From the NCBI GenBank assembly GCA_031549685.1, contig JAVBPG010000055.1:1-33211 (forward strand): a stretch of 33,211 bases of DNA, in the 5' to 3' direction. Of this stretch, positions 14,439 to 22,391 are shown one piece after another. Positions within the stretch are counted from its first letter, which is position 1, and every line of letters starts with the position of its first letter. Position numbers and translations under genes: made by a program. This DNA comes from JAITMY01 sp031549685 (lineage in GTDB: Bacteria > Bacteroidota > Bacteroidia > Bacteroidales > UBA932). Under the pieces are notes generated by a model. It was not told the DNA's origin and ran no database searches. It saw only the letters and a list, made by a program, of their open reading frames with translations.

Positions 14439-16403
14439 ATGCTACCAGAAAACGCTAATCGTGAGCTAAAGCCCGGCGAAACCTACGAGCCGGTGATGTC
14501 GCCCAACAAAAAGTACCCCGAGGTAAACCTGTGGTCTATTGCCTGGGGCGTAGTCATGGCCGTGCTGTTTTCAGCGGCAGCCGCCTACCTGGGCCTGAAG
14601 GTGGGGCAGGTTTTCGAGGCTGCCATTCCCATTGCCATTATTGCGCTGGGCTTATCGAGCGCTGCCAAGCGCAAAAATCCGCTGGGCGAGAACGTCATTA
14701 TCCAGTCCATCGGGTCGGCCTCGGGGGTGATTGTGGCCGGCGCCATTTTTACGCTGCCCGCGCTGTACATTCTGCAGGCCAAGTACCCCGAGCTCACGGT
14801 CAACTTCGGCCAGATTTTCTTCAGCTCGCTGCTGGGCGGATGCTTAGGCATTCTTTTCCTCATCCCCTTCCGCAAGTACTTTGTGAGCGACATGCACGGC
14901 AAGTACCCCTTCCCCGAGGCCACGGCCACCACGCAGGTGCTGGCCAGCAGCGAGAAGAGCGGGGGACAGGCGAAGTTGCTCATCATCAGCGGGCTCATTG
15001 GCGGCCTGTACGACTTTGTGGTGGCCACCTTCGGCGCGTGGAGCGAGGTATTCAGTACCCGCGTATTCGCCCTTGGCGAAATGGTGGCCGACAAGGCCAA
15101 GATTGTATTTAAGCTCAACGTAGGCTCGGCCCTGCTCGGCCTGGGCTACATTGTGGGGCTGAAGTACGCGGCCATTATCTGCGCCGGCTCGTTCCTGTCG
15201 TGGTACGTTTTCATTCCGCTGCTCGCCCACTTTGTCGATGGGCAAACCATTGCCGTGGGCGCAGGCGTTACCCAGCTGCTGGGCGACATGAGCGCCGAGG
15301 AAATTTTCCGCACCTACGTGCGCAACATCGGCATTGGCGGCATCGCCATGGCGGGCGTAATCGGCATCATCCGCTCATCGGGCATCATAAAATCGGCCAT
15401 AGGGTTAGCAGCCAAGGAAATCGGCGGCAAGCACAAGTCGGCCGGCGTGGACAAGCGCACGCAGCGCGACCTGCCCATGAAGGTTATTGCCATCGGCATT
15501 TTGATTTGCCTTATTCTGGTCTTCGTGTTCTTCTACTTCGGCGTGGTGCACAACCTCACCTACGCCATTGTGGGCTTGCTCATAGTGGCCGTCATTGCGT
15601 TTTTATTCACCACCGTTGCGGCCAACGCCATTGCCATTGTGGGCACCAACCCCGTCAGCGGCATGACGCTGATGACGCTGATTCTGGCCTCGCTCATCCT
15701 TGCCGGCGTGGGGCTTTCGGGCACGGCCGGCATGGTGGCCGCGCTGGTTATCGGCGGCGTGGTGTGCACGGCGCTATCCATGGCCGGCGGCTTCATTACC
15801 GACCTCAAGGTTGGCTACTGGCTGGGCTCGACGCCCATCAAGCAGCAATCGCTCAAGTTTCTCGGCACGCTGGTTTCGGCGGCCACCGTGGGCGGCGTAA
15901 TGATGATACTGAACAAAACCTACGGCTTTACGGGCAGCAACGCGCTGGTGGCGCCGCAGGCCAACGCCATGGCCGCGGTCATTGAGCCGCTCATGAGCGG
16001 CCAAAGCGTGCCCTGGCTGCTGTACCTTGCGGGAGCTGTGCTGTCGCTTATCCTTACCATGGTGGGCGTTCCGGCGCTGGCCTTTGCGCTGGGCATGTTC
16101 ATTCCGCTGGAGCTGAATACCCCACTGCTGGTGGGCGGCATTGTGAGCTGGTACGTAAGCACGCGCAGCAAGGATGCCGCGCTGAACCAATCGCGCAACG
16201 AGCGCGGCACGCTCATGGCCTCGGGCTTTATTGCCGGCGGAGCGCTGTTCGGCGTGTTCAGCGCGCTGCTTACCTACCTTGGCTTCAACTACATCAACCC
16301 CGAGTGGGCCGGGTCGCATGCGGCCGAGGTGCTGGGGCTGGCCATGTACGCGCTGCTCATAGGCTACTTTATTTGGAGCACGCTACGCGCTAAGAAGGTG
16401 TAA
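14439..16403 (+). CDS. OPT family oligopeptide transporter
   Basis: 654 residues with many hydrophobic segments (I count roughly 14 to 16) and the OPT family beginning: NLWSIAWGVVMAVLFSAAAAY, LGLKVGQVFEAAIPIAI and PLGENVIIQSIGSASG. PFRKYFV and HGKYPFPEATATTQVL are further family blocks. OPT proteins are proton-coupled importers of oligopeptides, or of metal chelates in the YSL branch. The substrate here is unknown. It stands alone, but the M3 peptidase nearby would suit a peptide-using lifestyle. The ATG at 14439 follows the 15-bp repeats. Confidence 0.93.
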   Translation: MLPENANRELKPGETYEPVMSPNKKYPEVNLWSIAWGVVMAVLFSAAAAYLGLKVGQVFEAAIPIAIIALGLSSAAKRKNPLGENVIIQSIGSASGVIVAGAIFTLPALYILQAKYPELTVNFGQIFFSSLLGGCLGILFLIPFRKYFVSDMHGKYPFPEATATTQVLASSEKSGGQAKLLIISGLIGGLYDFVVATFGAWSEVFSTRVFALGEMVADKAKIVFKLNVGSALLGLGYIVGLKYAAIICAGSFLSWYVFIPLLAHFVDGQTIAVGAGVTQLLGDMSAEEIFRTYVRNIGIGGIAMAGVIGIIRSSGIIKSAIGLAAKEIGGKHKSAGVDKRTQRDLPMKVIAIGILICLILVFVFFYFGVVHNLTYAIVGLLIVAVIAFLFTTVAANAIAIVGTNPVSGMTLMTLILASLILAGVGLSGTAGMVAALVIGGVVCTALSMAGGFITDLKVGYWLGSTPIKQQSLKFLGTLVSAATVGGVMMILNKTYGFTGSNALVAPQANAMAAVIEPLMSGQSVPWLLYLAGAVLSLILTMVGVPALAFALGMFIPLELNTPLLVGGIVSWYVSTRSKDAALNQSRNERGTLMASGFIAGGALFGVFSALLTYLGFNYINPEWAGSHAAEVLGLAMYALLIGYFIWSTLRAKKV

Positions 16404-16551
16404 ATGACGGGGCAAAACAGCTCCTGCATCAATCCAAAAAGGCAATACAACCATTTGTCCCTTAATTATTTACAAAATTTAACAAATCACTCTAACTACA
16501 ACTTGCTAAACTTGTTAGCTGGCGGTAAATCCCAAAACTCCATTGCAGCGC

Positions 16552-16582
16552 CTTGTTATTACGGGCAGTATTTTTATCTTTG
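16552..16582 (+). promoter_or_regulatory. Promoter of the DUF3276 gene
   Basis: CTTG (one mismatch to TTTG) at 16552-16555, 19 bases, then TATCTTTG at 16575-16582. The leader would be about 50 nt. The rest of the 16404-16638 gap shows nothing notable. Confidence 0.55.
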
Positions 16583-16638
16583 CTTTTGCTAATCCACATG
16601 AGATTTTCAACCCAAGGTAGCATCTTAAAATTACAGCT

Positions 16639-16980
16639 ATGGATTTTGAAAAAAGAGACGACGAAAGGATGGATAACGAAATCTTTTCACGGCCGGTAAA
16701 AGCAGGCAAGCGTACCTACTTCTTCGATGTTAAGGCCACGCGCGAAAACGACTACTACCTTACCATTACCGAGAGCAAGCGCAAGGTTGACCGCGATGGT
16801 AAGTTTACCTACGACAAGCACAAAATTTTTCTGTACAAGGAAGACTTTGACAAGTTTGTGGAAGGAATGCAGGAGGTAATTGACTACATAAAAAAGAATG
16901 CCCCTGAGGTAAAGCCGCGCAGCAACGAACAGCAAAGCGCATCGGATTACTCCAGCGTAAGCTTCGACGACTTGAAGTAG
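16639..16980 (+). CDS. DUF3276 / PUR-alpha-like nucleic-acid binding protein
   Basis: 113 residues. The core (IFSRPVKAGKRTYFFDVK, NDYYLTITESKRK, KHKIFLYKEDFDKFVEGM) matches the DUF3276 family, small PUR-domain proteins with the Whirly-like beta-beta-beta-beta-alpha fold that bind single-stranded nucleic acid. Charged N-terminus and a disordered C-terminal tail of about 25 residues. Cytoplasmic. It has its own promoter and ends at a terminator shared with the convergent gene. The target is unknown. Confidence 0.9.
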   Translation: MDFEKRDDERMDNEIFSRPVKAGKRTYFFDVKATRENDYYLTITESKRKVDRDGKFTYDKHKIFLYKEDFDKFVEGMQEVIDYIKKNAPEVKPRSNEQQSASDYSSVSFDDLK

Positions 16981-16985
16981 TAAAA

Positions 16986-17021
16986 AAAACGGCTGCTCCC
17001 AACGCGGGAAGCAGCCGTTTT
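16986..17021. terminator. Bidirectional terminator
   Basis: AAAACGGCTGCT-CCC and GGG-AAGCAGCCGTTTT pair around AACGC, with an A-run on the left and T-rich sequence on the right. It lies between two convergent genes. Confidence 0.85.
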
Positions 17022-17026
17022 CCTTT

Positions 17027-17764
17027 TTATCGCTCATCGGCCGAGCGCTCGTTTACTATCCTATCCAGCTCATCAACGCTTAGGGGCTTTACCGTCGAAA
17101 TAATCATATTTTGATCCATAAAGCTGCCCAGCTCGTTGCACTCCGCTATGCAGCGCTCGAGCAGGCGCTTCACGTTGGTGCGCATGGGTATGAGCGCAAA
17201 AATTCTTACGTAGCCGCCCTCAAACGTTACGCTCTCAACGGTTGCCCCACTCTGCTTTAGCTGGTACTCCACCTCCTTTTGTACCAGCTGCTGCTGCGCA
17301 CCGCTAAGCGGCGCACGGTTGCGCGACATCAGCGCCACAAAAAAGCGCATGCGCTCGCCCTCGCCACCCATGCCGCTGGCCACCAGCACCTGATTCTCGC
17401 CCAAAATCGACGCCTCCAAAAACAGTTTGCTCTGGTAGGCGGCCATTTGCGCAAACTCCTTTACCTCGCCGGGGCACTGCTCCACGTAGCGCTCCAGGCT
17501 GCGCATGGCCTCCACGCTGTCCACCATGGACAGGTGCACCAGCAGCTGCTTGAGCTCGGCAAACGGAGTATCGGGGCTGAAAAGGCGGGCTTCGTTTTTC
17601 TTAAAAAAATCGTGGCTGAAGCTTTCGTCCACCTTGCCCAGCATTTCCAAAAACTCCATCTGCGTATCCACGCCCAGGCTAATGTCCATTACCCTAAACT
17701 TCAGCGGAAGCCCCTCCAAGAAGCGCTCAAATCCGCCATCCTGCATATTTTCTAACTCATCCAT
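17027..17764 (-). CDS. Conserved hypothetical cytoplasmic protein
   Basis: 245 residues, family not recognised. The start at 17764 (MDELENMQ) is chosen because a TACCTTTG promoter box on this strand ends only seven bases upstream; the longer reading frame back to 17893 would run through the promoter region and the opposite gene. No signal peptide or membrane segment. The first two thirds look mostly helical, perhaps with repeated helix pairs (ELKQLLVHLSMVDSVEAMRSLERYV). The last third (KQSGATVESVTFEGGYVRIFALIPM) looks alpha/beta. The transcript is probably leaderless. It is divergent from upp and shares the regulatory region with it. Confidence 0.65.
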   Translation of the reverse strand: MDELENMQDGGFERFLEGLPLKFRVMDISLGVDTQMEFLEMLGKVDESFSHDFFKKNEARLFSPDTPFAELKQLLVHLSMVDSVEAMRSLERYVEQCPGEVKEFAQMAAYQSKLFLEASILGENQVLVASGMGGEGERMRFFVALMSRNRAPLSGAQQQLVQKEVEYQLKQSGATVESVTFEGGYVRIFALIPMRTNVKRLLERCIAECNELGSFMDQNMIISTVKPLSVDELDRIVNERSADER

Positions 17765-17771
17765 AGGCTTG

Positions 17772-17825
17772 CAAAGGTAATCCGATTTTTGGAATTTGAA
17801 ATTTGAAATCATAGCCTTATATTTG
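17772..17825. promoter_or_regulatory. Divergent promoter pair with embedded heptads
   Basis: On the minus strand, a -7 box TACCTTTG (17779-17772) serves the hypothetical gene. On the plus strand, TTTG (17795-17798), 19 bases and TATATTTG (17818-17825) serve upp, a full match. Three heptads (GGAATTT, GAAATTT, GAAATCA; 17791-17811) lie between and supply the plus-strand -33 box. Confidence 0.7.
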
Positions 17826-17843
17826 TACCAAAATCCCCACACC

Positions 17844-18500
17844 ATGAAGGTACACCACTTAGGCGAGCGCAGCTCCGTGCTTAACCGGTTCATTGCGGAA
17901 ATACGCGATGCCGAAATTCAGAAAGACAGCCTGCGCTTTAGGCGCAACCTTGAGCGCATCAGCGAAATTTTCGCCTACGAAATCAGCAAAGAAATGAGCT
18001 GCCAACCGCTCACGGTACAAACCCCGCTGGGCGTTGCCGAAACCTGCGTGCCCAACGAGGAGGTGGTCATTGCCTCCATTATGCGCGCCGCACTGCCCAT
18101 GCACCAGGGTATGCTCAACTACTTCGACAAGGCGCAGAATGCCTTCATTTCGGCCTACCGCAAGTACGGAAAGGATAACAAATTTACCATTTCGTTCGAG
18201 TATATGTCAAGCCCCTCCACCGAGGGAAAAACCATTATCCTGTGCGACCCCATGCTCGCCACAGGAGCCTCTATCGAGTTGGCATACCGCGCGTTAATTG
18301 AGCGCGGCATGCCTAATAAAGCCCACATAGTAAGCATTATAGCCAGCAAGGACGGGATAGAGTTTCTCAAAAAAAATCTTGGTGCGCACAAGGAAGTTTC
18401 GCTATGGGTAGCCGCCGTTGACGACGAGCTGACCGTAAAATCTTACATTGTGCCGGGCCTCGGCGACGCAGGCGACCTGGCCTACGGCGATAAGCTTTAG
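17844..18500 (+). CDS. upp: Uracil phosphoribosyltransferase
   Basis: 218 residues. It makes UMP from uracil and PRPP in pyrimidine salvage, in the cytoplasm. The PRPP loop CDPMLATGAS is at 134-143 and the uracil-binding C-terminal motif IVPGLGDAGDLAYGD is intact. The start at 17844 gives MKVHHLGERSS; the upstream in-frame ATG at 17796 lies in the promoter. The sequence is somewhat diverged from the Escherichia coli type, as is usual in Bacteroidales, but the motifs are complete. Single gene, with a heptad array directly behind its stop. Confidence 0.94.
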   Translation: MKVHHLGERSSVLNRFIAEIRDAEIQKDSLRFRRNLERISEIFAYEISKEMSCQPLTVQTPLGVAETCVPNEEVVIASIMRAALPMHQGMLNYFDKAQNAFISAYRKYGKDNKFTISFEYMSSPSTEGKTIILCDPMLATGASIELAYRALIERGMPNKAHIVSIIASKDGIEFLKKNLGAHKEVSLWVAAVDDELTVKSYIVPGLGDAGDLAYGDKL

Positions 18501-18535
18501 AGAATGGAGAATGGACAATGGAGAATGGAGAATTA
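18501..18535 (+). repeat. Left heptad array (AGAATGG)
   Basis: Five units (AGAATGG twice, ACAATGG, AGAATGG, AGAATTA) start right after the upp stop codon. They are inverted relative to the array at 18924-18958. Confidence 0.85.
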
Positions 18536-18594
18536 AGAAGCTGTTTTGAGTTTTAGAAAAAGACTTTCTACTCTCTGCGGGGAATATATTTTAG

Positions 18595-18884
18595 TGATTA
18601 TCCCGAATTTTATCCCTACATTGTAACCATACGGTAACCCAGAACACCTAACGCCAGAGGCGTGACAACCTTGTAGCCAGGGGTGTAAGCCCCTGGTGGC
18701 TTGATGTAGCATAGCGTGTGGCGCGCGGAGCACACTTTTCCCTTGAAAAAACACCTGTGCTCCGCGCGCAAAATGCACCGCTTACCATGATTTCCAGGGG
18801 CTTCACCCCTGGCTACATGCTGACAGCCTTGCGGGCTGAATACTCATACTAATAGGTGGGAAGGGGTAAAATTCGGGATAATCA
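18595..18884. repeat. 290-bp concentric palindromic element
   Basis: Three inverted repeats share one centre near 18740-18745. The outer arms are 18595-18616 with 18863-18884 (22 bp, one mismatch). The middle arms are 18672-18696 with 18794-18817. The inner arms are a perfect 14-bp pair, 18721-18734 with 18756-18769. Each middle arm is also a hairpin by itself (CCAGGGG...CCCCTGG). No protein is encoded; short frames here are chance. It may be a MITE-like element or a structured RNA. The whole is enclosed by inverted heptad arrays. Confidence 0.85.
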
Positions 18885-18923
18885 TATAATGTGATAAGCT
18901 ACGGCTCTTCTTTCTCCGCTGCT

Positions 18924-18958
18924 CATGATTACCCATTCATTCTCCATTGTTCATTATT
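18924..18958 (-). repeat. Right heptad array (CATTCTC type)
   Basis: Plus-strand units CATGATT, ACCCATT, CATTCTC, CATTGTT and CATTATT end 11 bases before the dus start codon. In reverse they read as the AGAATGG family seen at 18501-18535. Confidence 0.75.
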
Positions 18959-18969
18959 AACTGTTTGAC

Positions 18970-19971
18970 GTGAAAATTTCCAGCATAGATTTCGGCCAGC
19001 AGCCCGCCTTTCTCGCCCCCATGGACGAGGTTACCGATGCATCGTTTCGCTACATGTGCAAGCACTTCGGCGCAGCCATGGTGTACACCGAGTTTGTATC
19101 GAGCGACGGCCTCATTCGCGATGCCGAAACCACCGTAAACAAGCTGCGCATATACGACCACGAGCGCCCCGTGGGCATTCAGCTCTACGGCCACCTCATC
19201 GACGCGATGGTGGAGGCAGCGCGCATTGCCGAGCAGGCGCAACCCGATGTGATTGACATCAACTTTGGCTGCCCCATGAAGAAAATTGCCAACCGCGGCG
19301 CGGGCAGCGGCATGATGCGCGATGTACCAAAAATGGTGGAGATGACAAGGCAAATTGTCAACGCCGTGAAGCTGCCCGTTACCGTAAAAACCCGCCTGGG
19401 CTGGGACGAGGACAGCAAAAATATTGTGGAAATTGCCGAGCGGCTGCAGGATGTAGGCATTGCCGCGCTTACCATTCACGGCCGCACCCGCAACCAAATG
19501 TACAAAGGCCAGGCCGACTGGACGCTCATCGGCGAGGTAAAGCGCAACCCCCGTATGGCCATTCCTATTATTGGCAACGGCGACATAAAAAGCGCACAGG
19601 ATGCCAAAAACGCCTTTGACCGCTACGGCGTGGACGCCGTGATGGTGGGGCGCGCCACCTACGGCCGCCCATGGATTTTTAAGGAAATAAGCACCTTTCT
19701 GCAAACGGGCGAGGCGCTCCCCGACCCCAACGTGCGCGAGCGGGTAGAAATTGCCAAGCTGCACTTTTCAAAATCGCTGGAGTACAAAAACGGCAAGCAC
19801 GCCATACTCGAAATGCGGCGGCACTTCAGCACCTACTTCAAGTACCTGCCCGAGTTTAAGGAAACACGGCTCAAGCTGGTAACCTCGGAGGAACCCGAGG
19901 AAATTTTTGCGCTGCTCAGCTACATCGGCGAGCGCTGGGGCGACTGCCTTGTGGGCCACAGCATGGCGTAG
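18970..19971 (+). CDS. dusB: tRNA-dihydrouridine synthase
   Basis: 333 residues of a TIM-barrel flavoprotein that reduces uridines in the tRNA D-loop with FMN and NADPH. FLAPMDEVTDASFR is the FMN-binding start, NFGCPMKKI holds the catalytic Cys101, and KTRLGWDED, TIHGRTRNQMYKG, IPIIGNGDI and VMVGRATYGRPWIF complete the Dus pattern. The start is GTG at 18970, as the first ATG in frame would remove the conserved N-terminal strand. The assignment to DusB among bacterial types is by general resemblance. Monocistronic. Confidence 0.94.
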   Translation: MKISSIDFGQQPAFLAPMDEVTDASFRYMCKHFGAAMVYTEFVSSDGLIRDAETTVNKLRIYDHERPVGIQLYGHLIDAMVEAARIAEQAQPDVIDINFGCPMKKIANRGAGSGMMRDVPKMVEMTRQIVNAVKLPVTVKTRLGWDEDSKNIVEIAERLQDVGIAALTIHGRTRNQMYKGQADWTLIGEVKRNPRMAIPIIGNGDIKSAQDAKNAFDRYGVDAVMVGRATYGRPWIFKEISTFLQTGEALPDPNVRERVEIAKLHFSKSLEYKNGKHAILEMRRHFSTYFKYLPEFKETRLKLVTSEEPEEIFALLSYIGERWGDCLVGHSMA

Positions 19972-19997
19972 CTGCTCTTACATTTCGGCAGGTAAGG

Positions 19998-20018
19998 GCT
20001 TTTGCCTCCGGCAAAAGC
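19998..20018. repeat. Hairpin downstream of dus
   Basis: A perfect 9-bp stem, GCTTTTGCC-TCC-GGCAAAAGC, is followed by an A-run rather than a T-run, so it is not a standard terminator for dus. Confidence 0.5.
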
Positions 20019-20058
20019 TAAAAAAAATTGCACAAGGGAATATTTCTCCAGCTATCCT

Positions 20059-20089
20059 GTTGCAAAGTTCGATAATATCGCTATATTTG
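20059..20089 (+). promoter_or_regulatory. Promoter of the exbB operon
   Basis: GTTG (one mismatch to TTTG) at 20059-20062, 19 bases, then TATATTTG at 20082-20089. The leader would be about 130 nt, longer than elsewhere in the window. Confidence 0.6.
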
Positions 20090-20105
20090 CCCATAATATT
20101 TAAGG

Positions 20106-20129
20106 CGCTCGGTTAGGCCGAGCGTTTTT
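20106..20129 (+). terminator. Terminator-like hairpin in the exbB leader
   Basis: CGCTCGG-TTAGG-CCGAGCG is followed by five T residues, beginning only about 12 nt after the predicted start of transcription. A second hairpin (ACACGC...GCGTGT) follows at about 20138-20154. This could be an attenuator, or the terminator of transcripts entering from upstream. Confidence 0.55.
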
Positions 20130-20224
20130 CGGACACTACACGCGCTATGCGTGTGGGGTTTGTGTTTTTTCACTACAAATTCGTCTTTTTCAACATTTTT
20201 TTAACAAACTATTTTTTTTAAATC

Positions 20225-21037
20225 ATGGAAAAAACAAAAAAATCGAGCAAGTCGAAAATCGCAGACATTTTTGCGGGCGCTACCATTGTTCTTTGTATAA
20301 CAATTGGTTTTCTGATGTGGAAGTATGTCATGGGTGACCCTTCAAACTTTGAAGGCGGCGACCCCAACGGACACCCGCTACCGGGCAACTTCCTTGGACA
20401 AATTTATAAGGGGGGTGTTATTGTGCCCGGTCTTATGGGCTTGCTCCTTATGTCTATTGTATTTTCCATTGAAAGGTTCTTTGTAATTACCAAGGCCGAA
20501 GGTAAGGGCAACCTGGGTAAGTTTGTCAACGCAGTTCAGGTTAACATCAGCGCCGGTAAGATTGACGAAGCGCTGGAGCAGTGCGACAAGCAAAAGGGTT
20601 CGGTGGCCAACGTTATTAACGCTGCGCTGGTAAAGTATAAGGACGTGCGCGCCGAAGGCTTTGACTCGGAAAAAGCATCGGAAATGATTCAAGCCGAAAT
20701 TGAGGAGGCCACCTCGCTTGAAATGCCCACGCTCGAAAAGAACATGACCATCATCGCCACGCTGGTATCCATCGGTACGCTGCTCGGTCTGCTCGGAACC
20801 GTATCCGGTATGATCAAGGCCTTTGCCGGACTGGCCGTATCGGGAACCCCCGACCAAGCGCAGCTGGCAAATGGTATTTCTGAGGCTCTGATCAACACCG
20901 CTACCGGTATCAGCACCTCCATTCTGTCCATTATCTCTTACAACTTCTTTACCTCTAAAATCGACACGCTTACCTACTTCATTGACGAGGCAGGTGCCGT
21001 TATTACCCAGACGTACCGCAAGCTGAAGAGCAAGTAA
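20225..21037 (+). CDS. exbB: ExbB/TolQ/MotA family proton channel
   Basis: 270 residues, first gene of the TonB operon. ExbB forms the pentameric inner-membrane channel that, with ExbD, uses the proton gradient to drive TonB. Membrane segments are visible at about 14-36, 65-86, 175-205 and 218-248. The conserved GLLGTVSGMIKAF and ATGISTSILSI blocks line the pore. An extra N-terminal segment precedes the standard core, as in many Bacteroidota homologues. exbD follows 40 bases later. Confidence 0.94.
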   Translation: MEKTKKSSKSKIADIFAGATIVLCITIGFLMWKYVMGDPSNFEGGDPNGHPLPGNFLGQIYKGGVIVPGLMGLLLMSIVFSIERFFVITKAEGKGNLGKFVNAVQVNISAGKIDEALEQCDKQKGSVANVINAALVKYKDVRAEGFDSEKASEMIQAEIEEATSLEMPTLEKNMTIIATLVSIGTLLGLLGTVSGMIKAFAGLAVSGTPDQAQLANGISEALINTATGISTSILSIISYNFFTSKIDTLTYFIDEAGAVITQTYRKLKSK

Positions 21038-21077
21038 TTTTTTTAGCGCAAGTATTTACAATAAAAAATTACTAGCT

Positions 21078-21692
21078 ATGGCAAAAGTAAAAATGAAAAA
21101 GAAGAAGACAACGATCGACATGACGGCCATGTGCGATGTGGCTTTCCTGTTGTTGTCCTTCTTTGTTATGACATCTACCGCCAAGCTGCCCGAGCCTTTC
21201 CCGGTTGATACACCTTCCTCTACGGTGCAGACTAAGCTGCCCGACTCGAACGTGGGTACCATTACCGTGGGCGAAGGAAAGGTGTTTTTCGGCGTAACCG
21301 GCAAGGAAGTGCGCAGGCGCATGCTTGAGCGCATGTCGGAAAAGTATGGTATTTCGTTTACCGCTGCTGAGGCTGATGCGTTTTCGCTAATCGACTTCTT
21401 TGGTGTTGATATTCACCAGATGAAGCAGCTTATTGCCCTCCCCGGCTCGGAGCGCAACAAGCAAGGATTGCAGCCCGGCATTCCCTGCGACTCGGCAAAC
21501 AACCAGCTTCGCGAGTGGATTCTGAACGCACGCCTTGCCACCAAGGAGATTAACAAGGCCGATCTGGACATTGCCATTAAGGGCGACAAAGATACCGATT
21601 ATCCAACCGTAAAACAGGTAATTGATATTTTGCAGGAGCAAGGAAAGAACAACTTCTTTCTGGTAACCGGCCTGAGAGGTGAAGATTTTTAA
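21078..21692 (+). CDS. exbD: ExbD-family protein 1, with long periplasmic insert
   Basis: 204 residues. A basic N-terminus is followed by one membrane segment with the essential proton-carrying Asp20 (MTAMCDVAFLLLSFFVM). The periplasmic part is longer than the classical ExbD of about 140 residues: an insert at about 75-140 contains EKYGISFTAAEADAFSLIDF and a lone Cys, and only then comes the usual ending with YPTVKQVIDILQEQGKNNFFLVT. It forms a dimer inside the ExbB pentamer, perhaps as a heterodimer with the next ExbD. Confidence 0.92.
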   Translation: MAKVKMKKKKTTIDMTAMCDVAFLLLSFFVMTSTAKLPEPFPVDTPSSTVQTKLPDSNVGTITVGEGKVFFGVTGKEVRRRMLERMSEKYGISFTAAEADAFSLIDFFGVDIHQMKQLIALPGSERNKQGLQPGIPCDSANNQLREWILNARLATKEINKADLDIAIKGDKDTDYPTVKQVIDILQEQGKNNFFLVTGLRGEDF

Positions 21693-21711
21693 CCCGAAAA
21701 AAATGTAAAGA

Positions 21712-22305
21712 ATGGCAGAACTAAATACAGGCGATAGCGGTGGTAAAGGTAAAAAGGTAAGAAGTAAAAAAATGAGCGCCGGCGTTGACCTTACGGCAAT
21801 GGTGGACTTGGCTTTCCTGCTTATCACGTTTTTCATACTTACTACTACGCTTTCAAAGCCGCAATCAATGAATCTTGCCATGCCCGATAAAACGGAGCAG
21901 AGCAAGAAAAATGAGACTAAGGTGTCCGACCAACGTACCATAACGCTGCTGCTGGGAACCAAAAATCAGCTGGTGTGGTACATGGGCGAGGCAAAAAAGC
22001 CTCTCGACGGACCACAGGTTACCGGCTACGGCAAGAATGGCATCCGGCAGGTGCTGCTCGCCAAAAATCAGCAGGTGCTGGCCCACACGCAGGACTTGGA
22101 AAAGGGCTTGATCGTAATCATTAAGCCGAGCGAAAAGACCAAGTACCACAACGTGGTGGATGCGCTGGACGAAATGGCCATTACGGGTGTAAAAACCTAC
22201 GCCATTGTTGATATTTCACCCGACGAAGTAAAGATGCTGGAGGCCGAAGGCTTGAACAGCGATGAAGGGACGAGCCCCGAAGGGATTGCCGCCAACAACC
22301 AGTAG
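21712..22305 (+). CDS. exbD: ExbD-family protein 2
   Basis: 197 residues. It has a Gly/Lys-rich N-terminus and a membrane segment with Asp32 (LTAMVDLAFLLITFFIL). The periplasmic domain includes VVIIKPSEKTKYHNVVDALDEM and ends in VDISPDEVKMLE. It differs enough from the first ExbD to be a distinct paralogue, and the pair is typical of this phylum. It begins 19 bases after the first exbD and lies 86 bases before tonB. Confidence 0.92.
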   Translation: MAELNTGDSGGKGKKVRSKKMSAGVDLTAMVDLAFLLITFFILTTTLSKPQSMNLAMPDKTEQSKKNETKVSDQRTITLLLGTKNQLVWYMGEAKKPLDGPQVTGYGKNGIRQVLLAKNQQVLAHTQDLEKGLIVIIKPSEKTKYHNVVDALDEMAITGVKTYAIVDISPDEVKMLEAEGLNSDEGTSPEGIAANNQ

Positions 22306-22391
22306 TGTGGTGTAAAACCGTTAAGCCCAAAGCTGACAGACTACACAACATTGCATACATAGGTTTTTAAACTATTTTACAAGTAAAAAAT

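Noticed and set aside
18533..18778. 81-residue minus-strand frame
   Set aside because: It lies within the concentric palindrome and ends in its arms, so it is most likely chance.
19998..20018. Terminator of dus
   Set aside because: The hairpin is strong but is followed by an A-run; on the opposite strand it has no T-run either.
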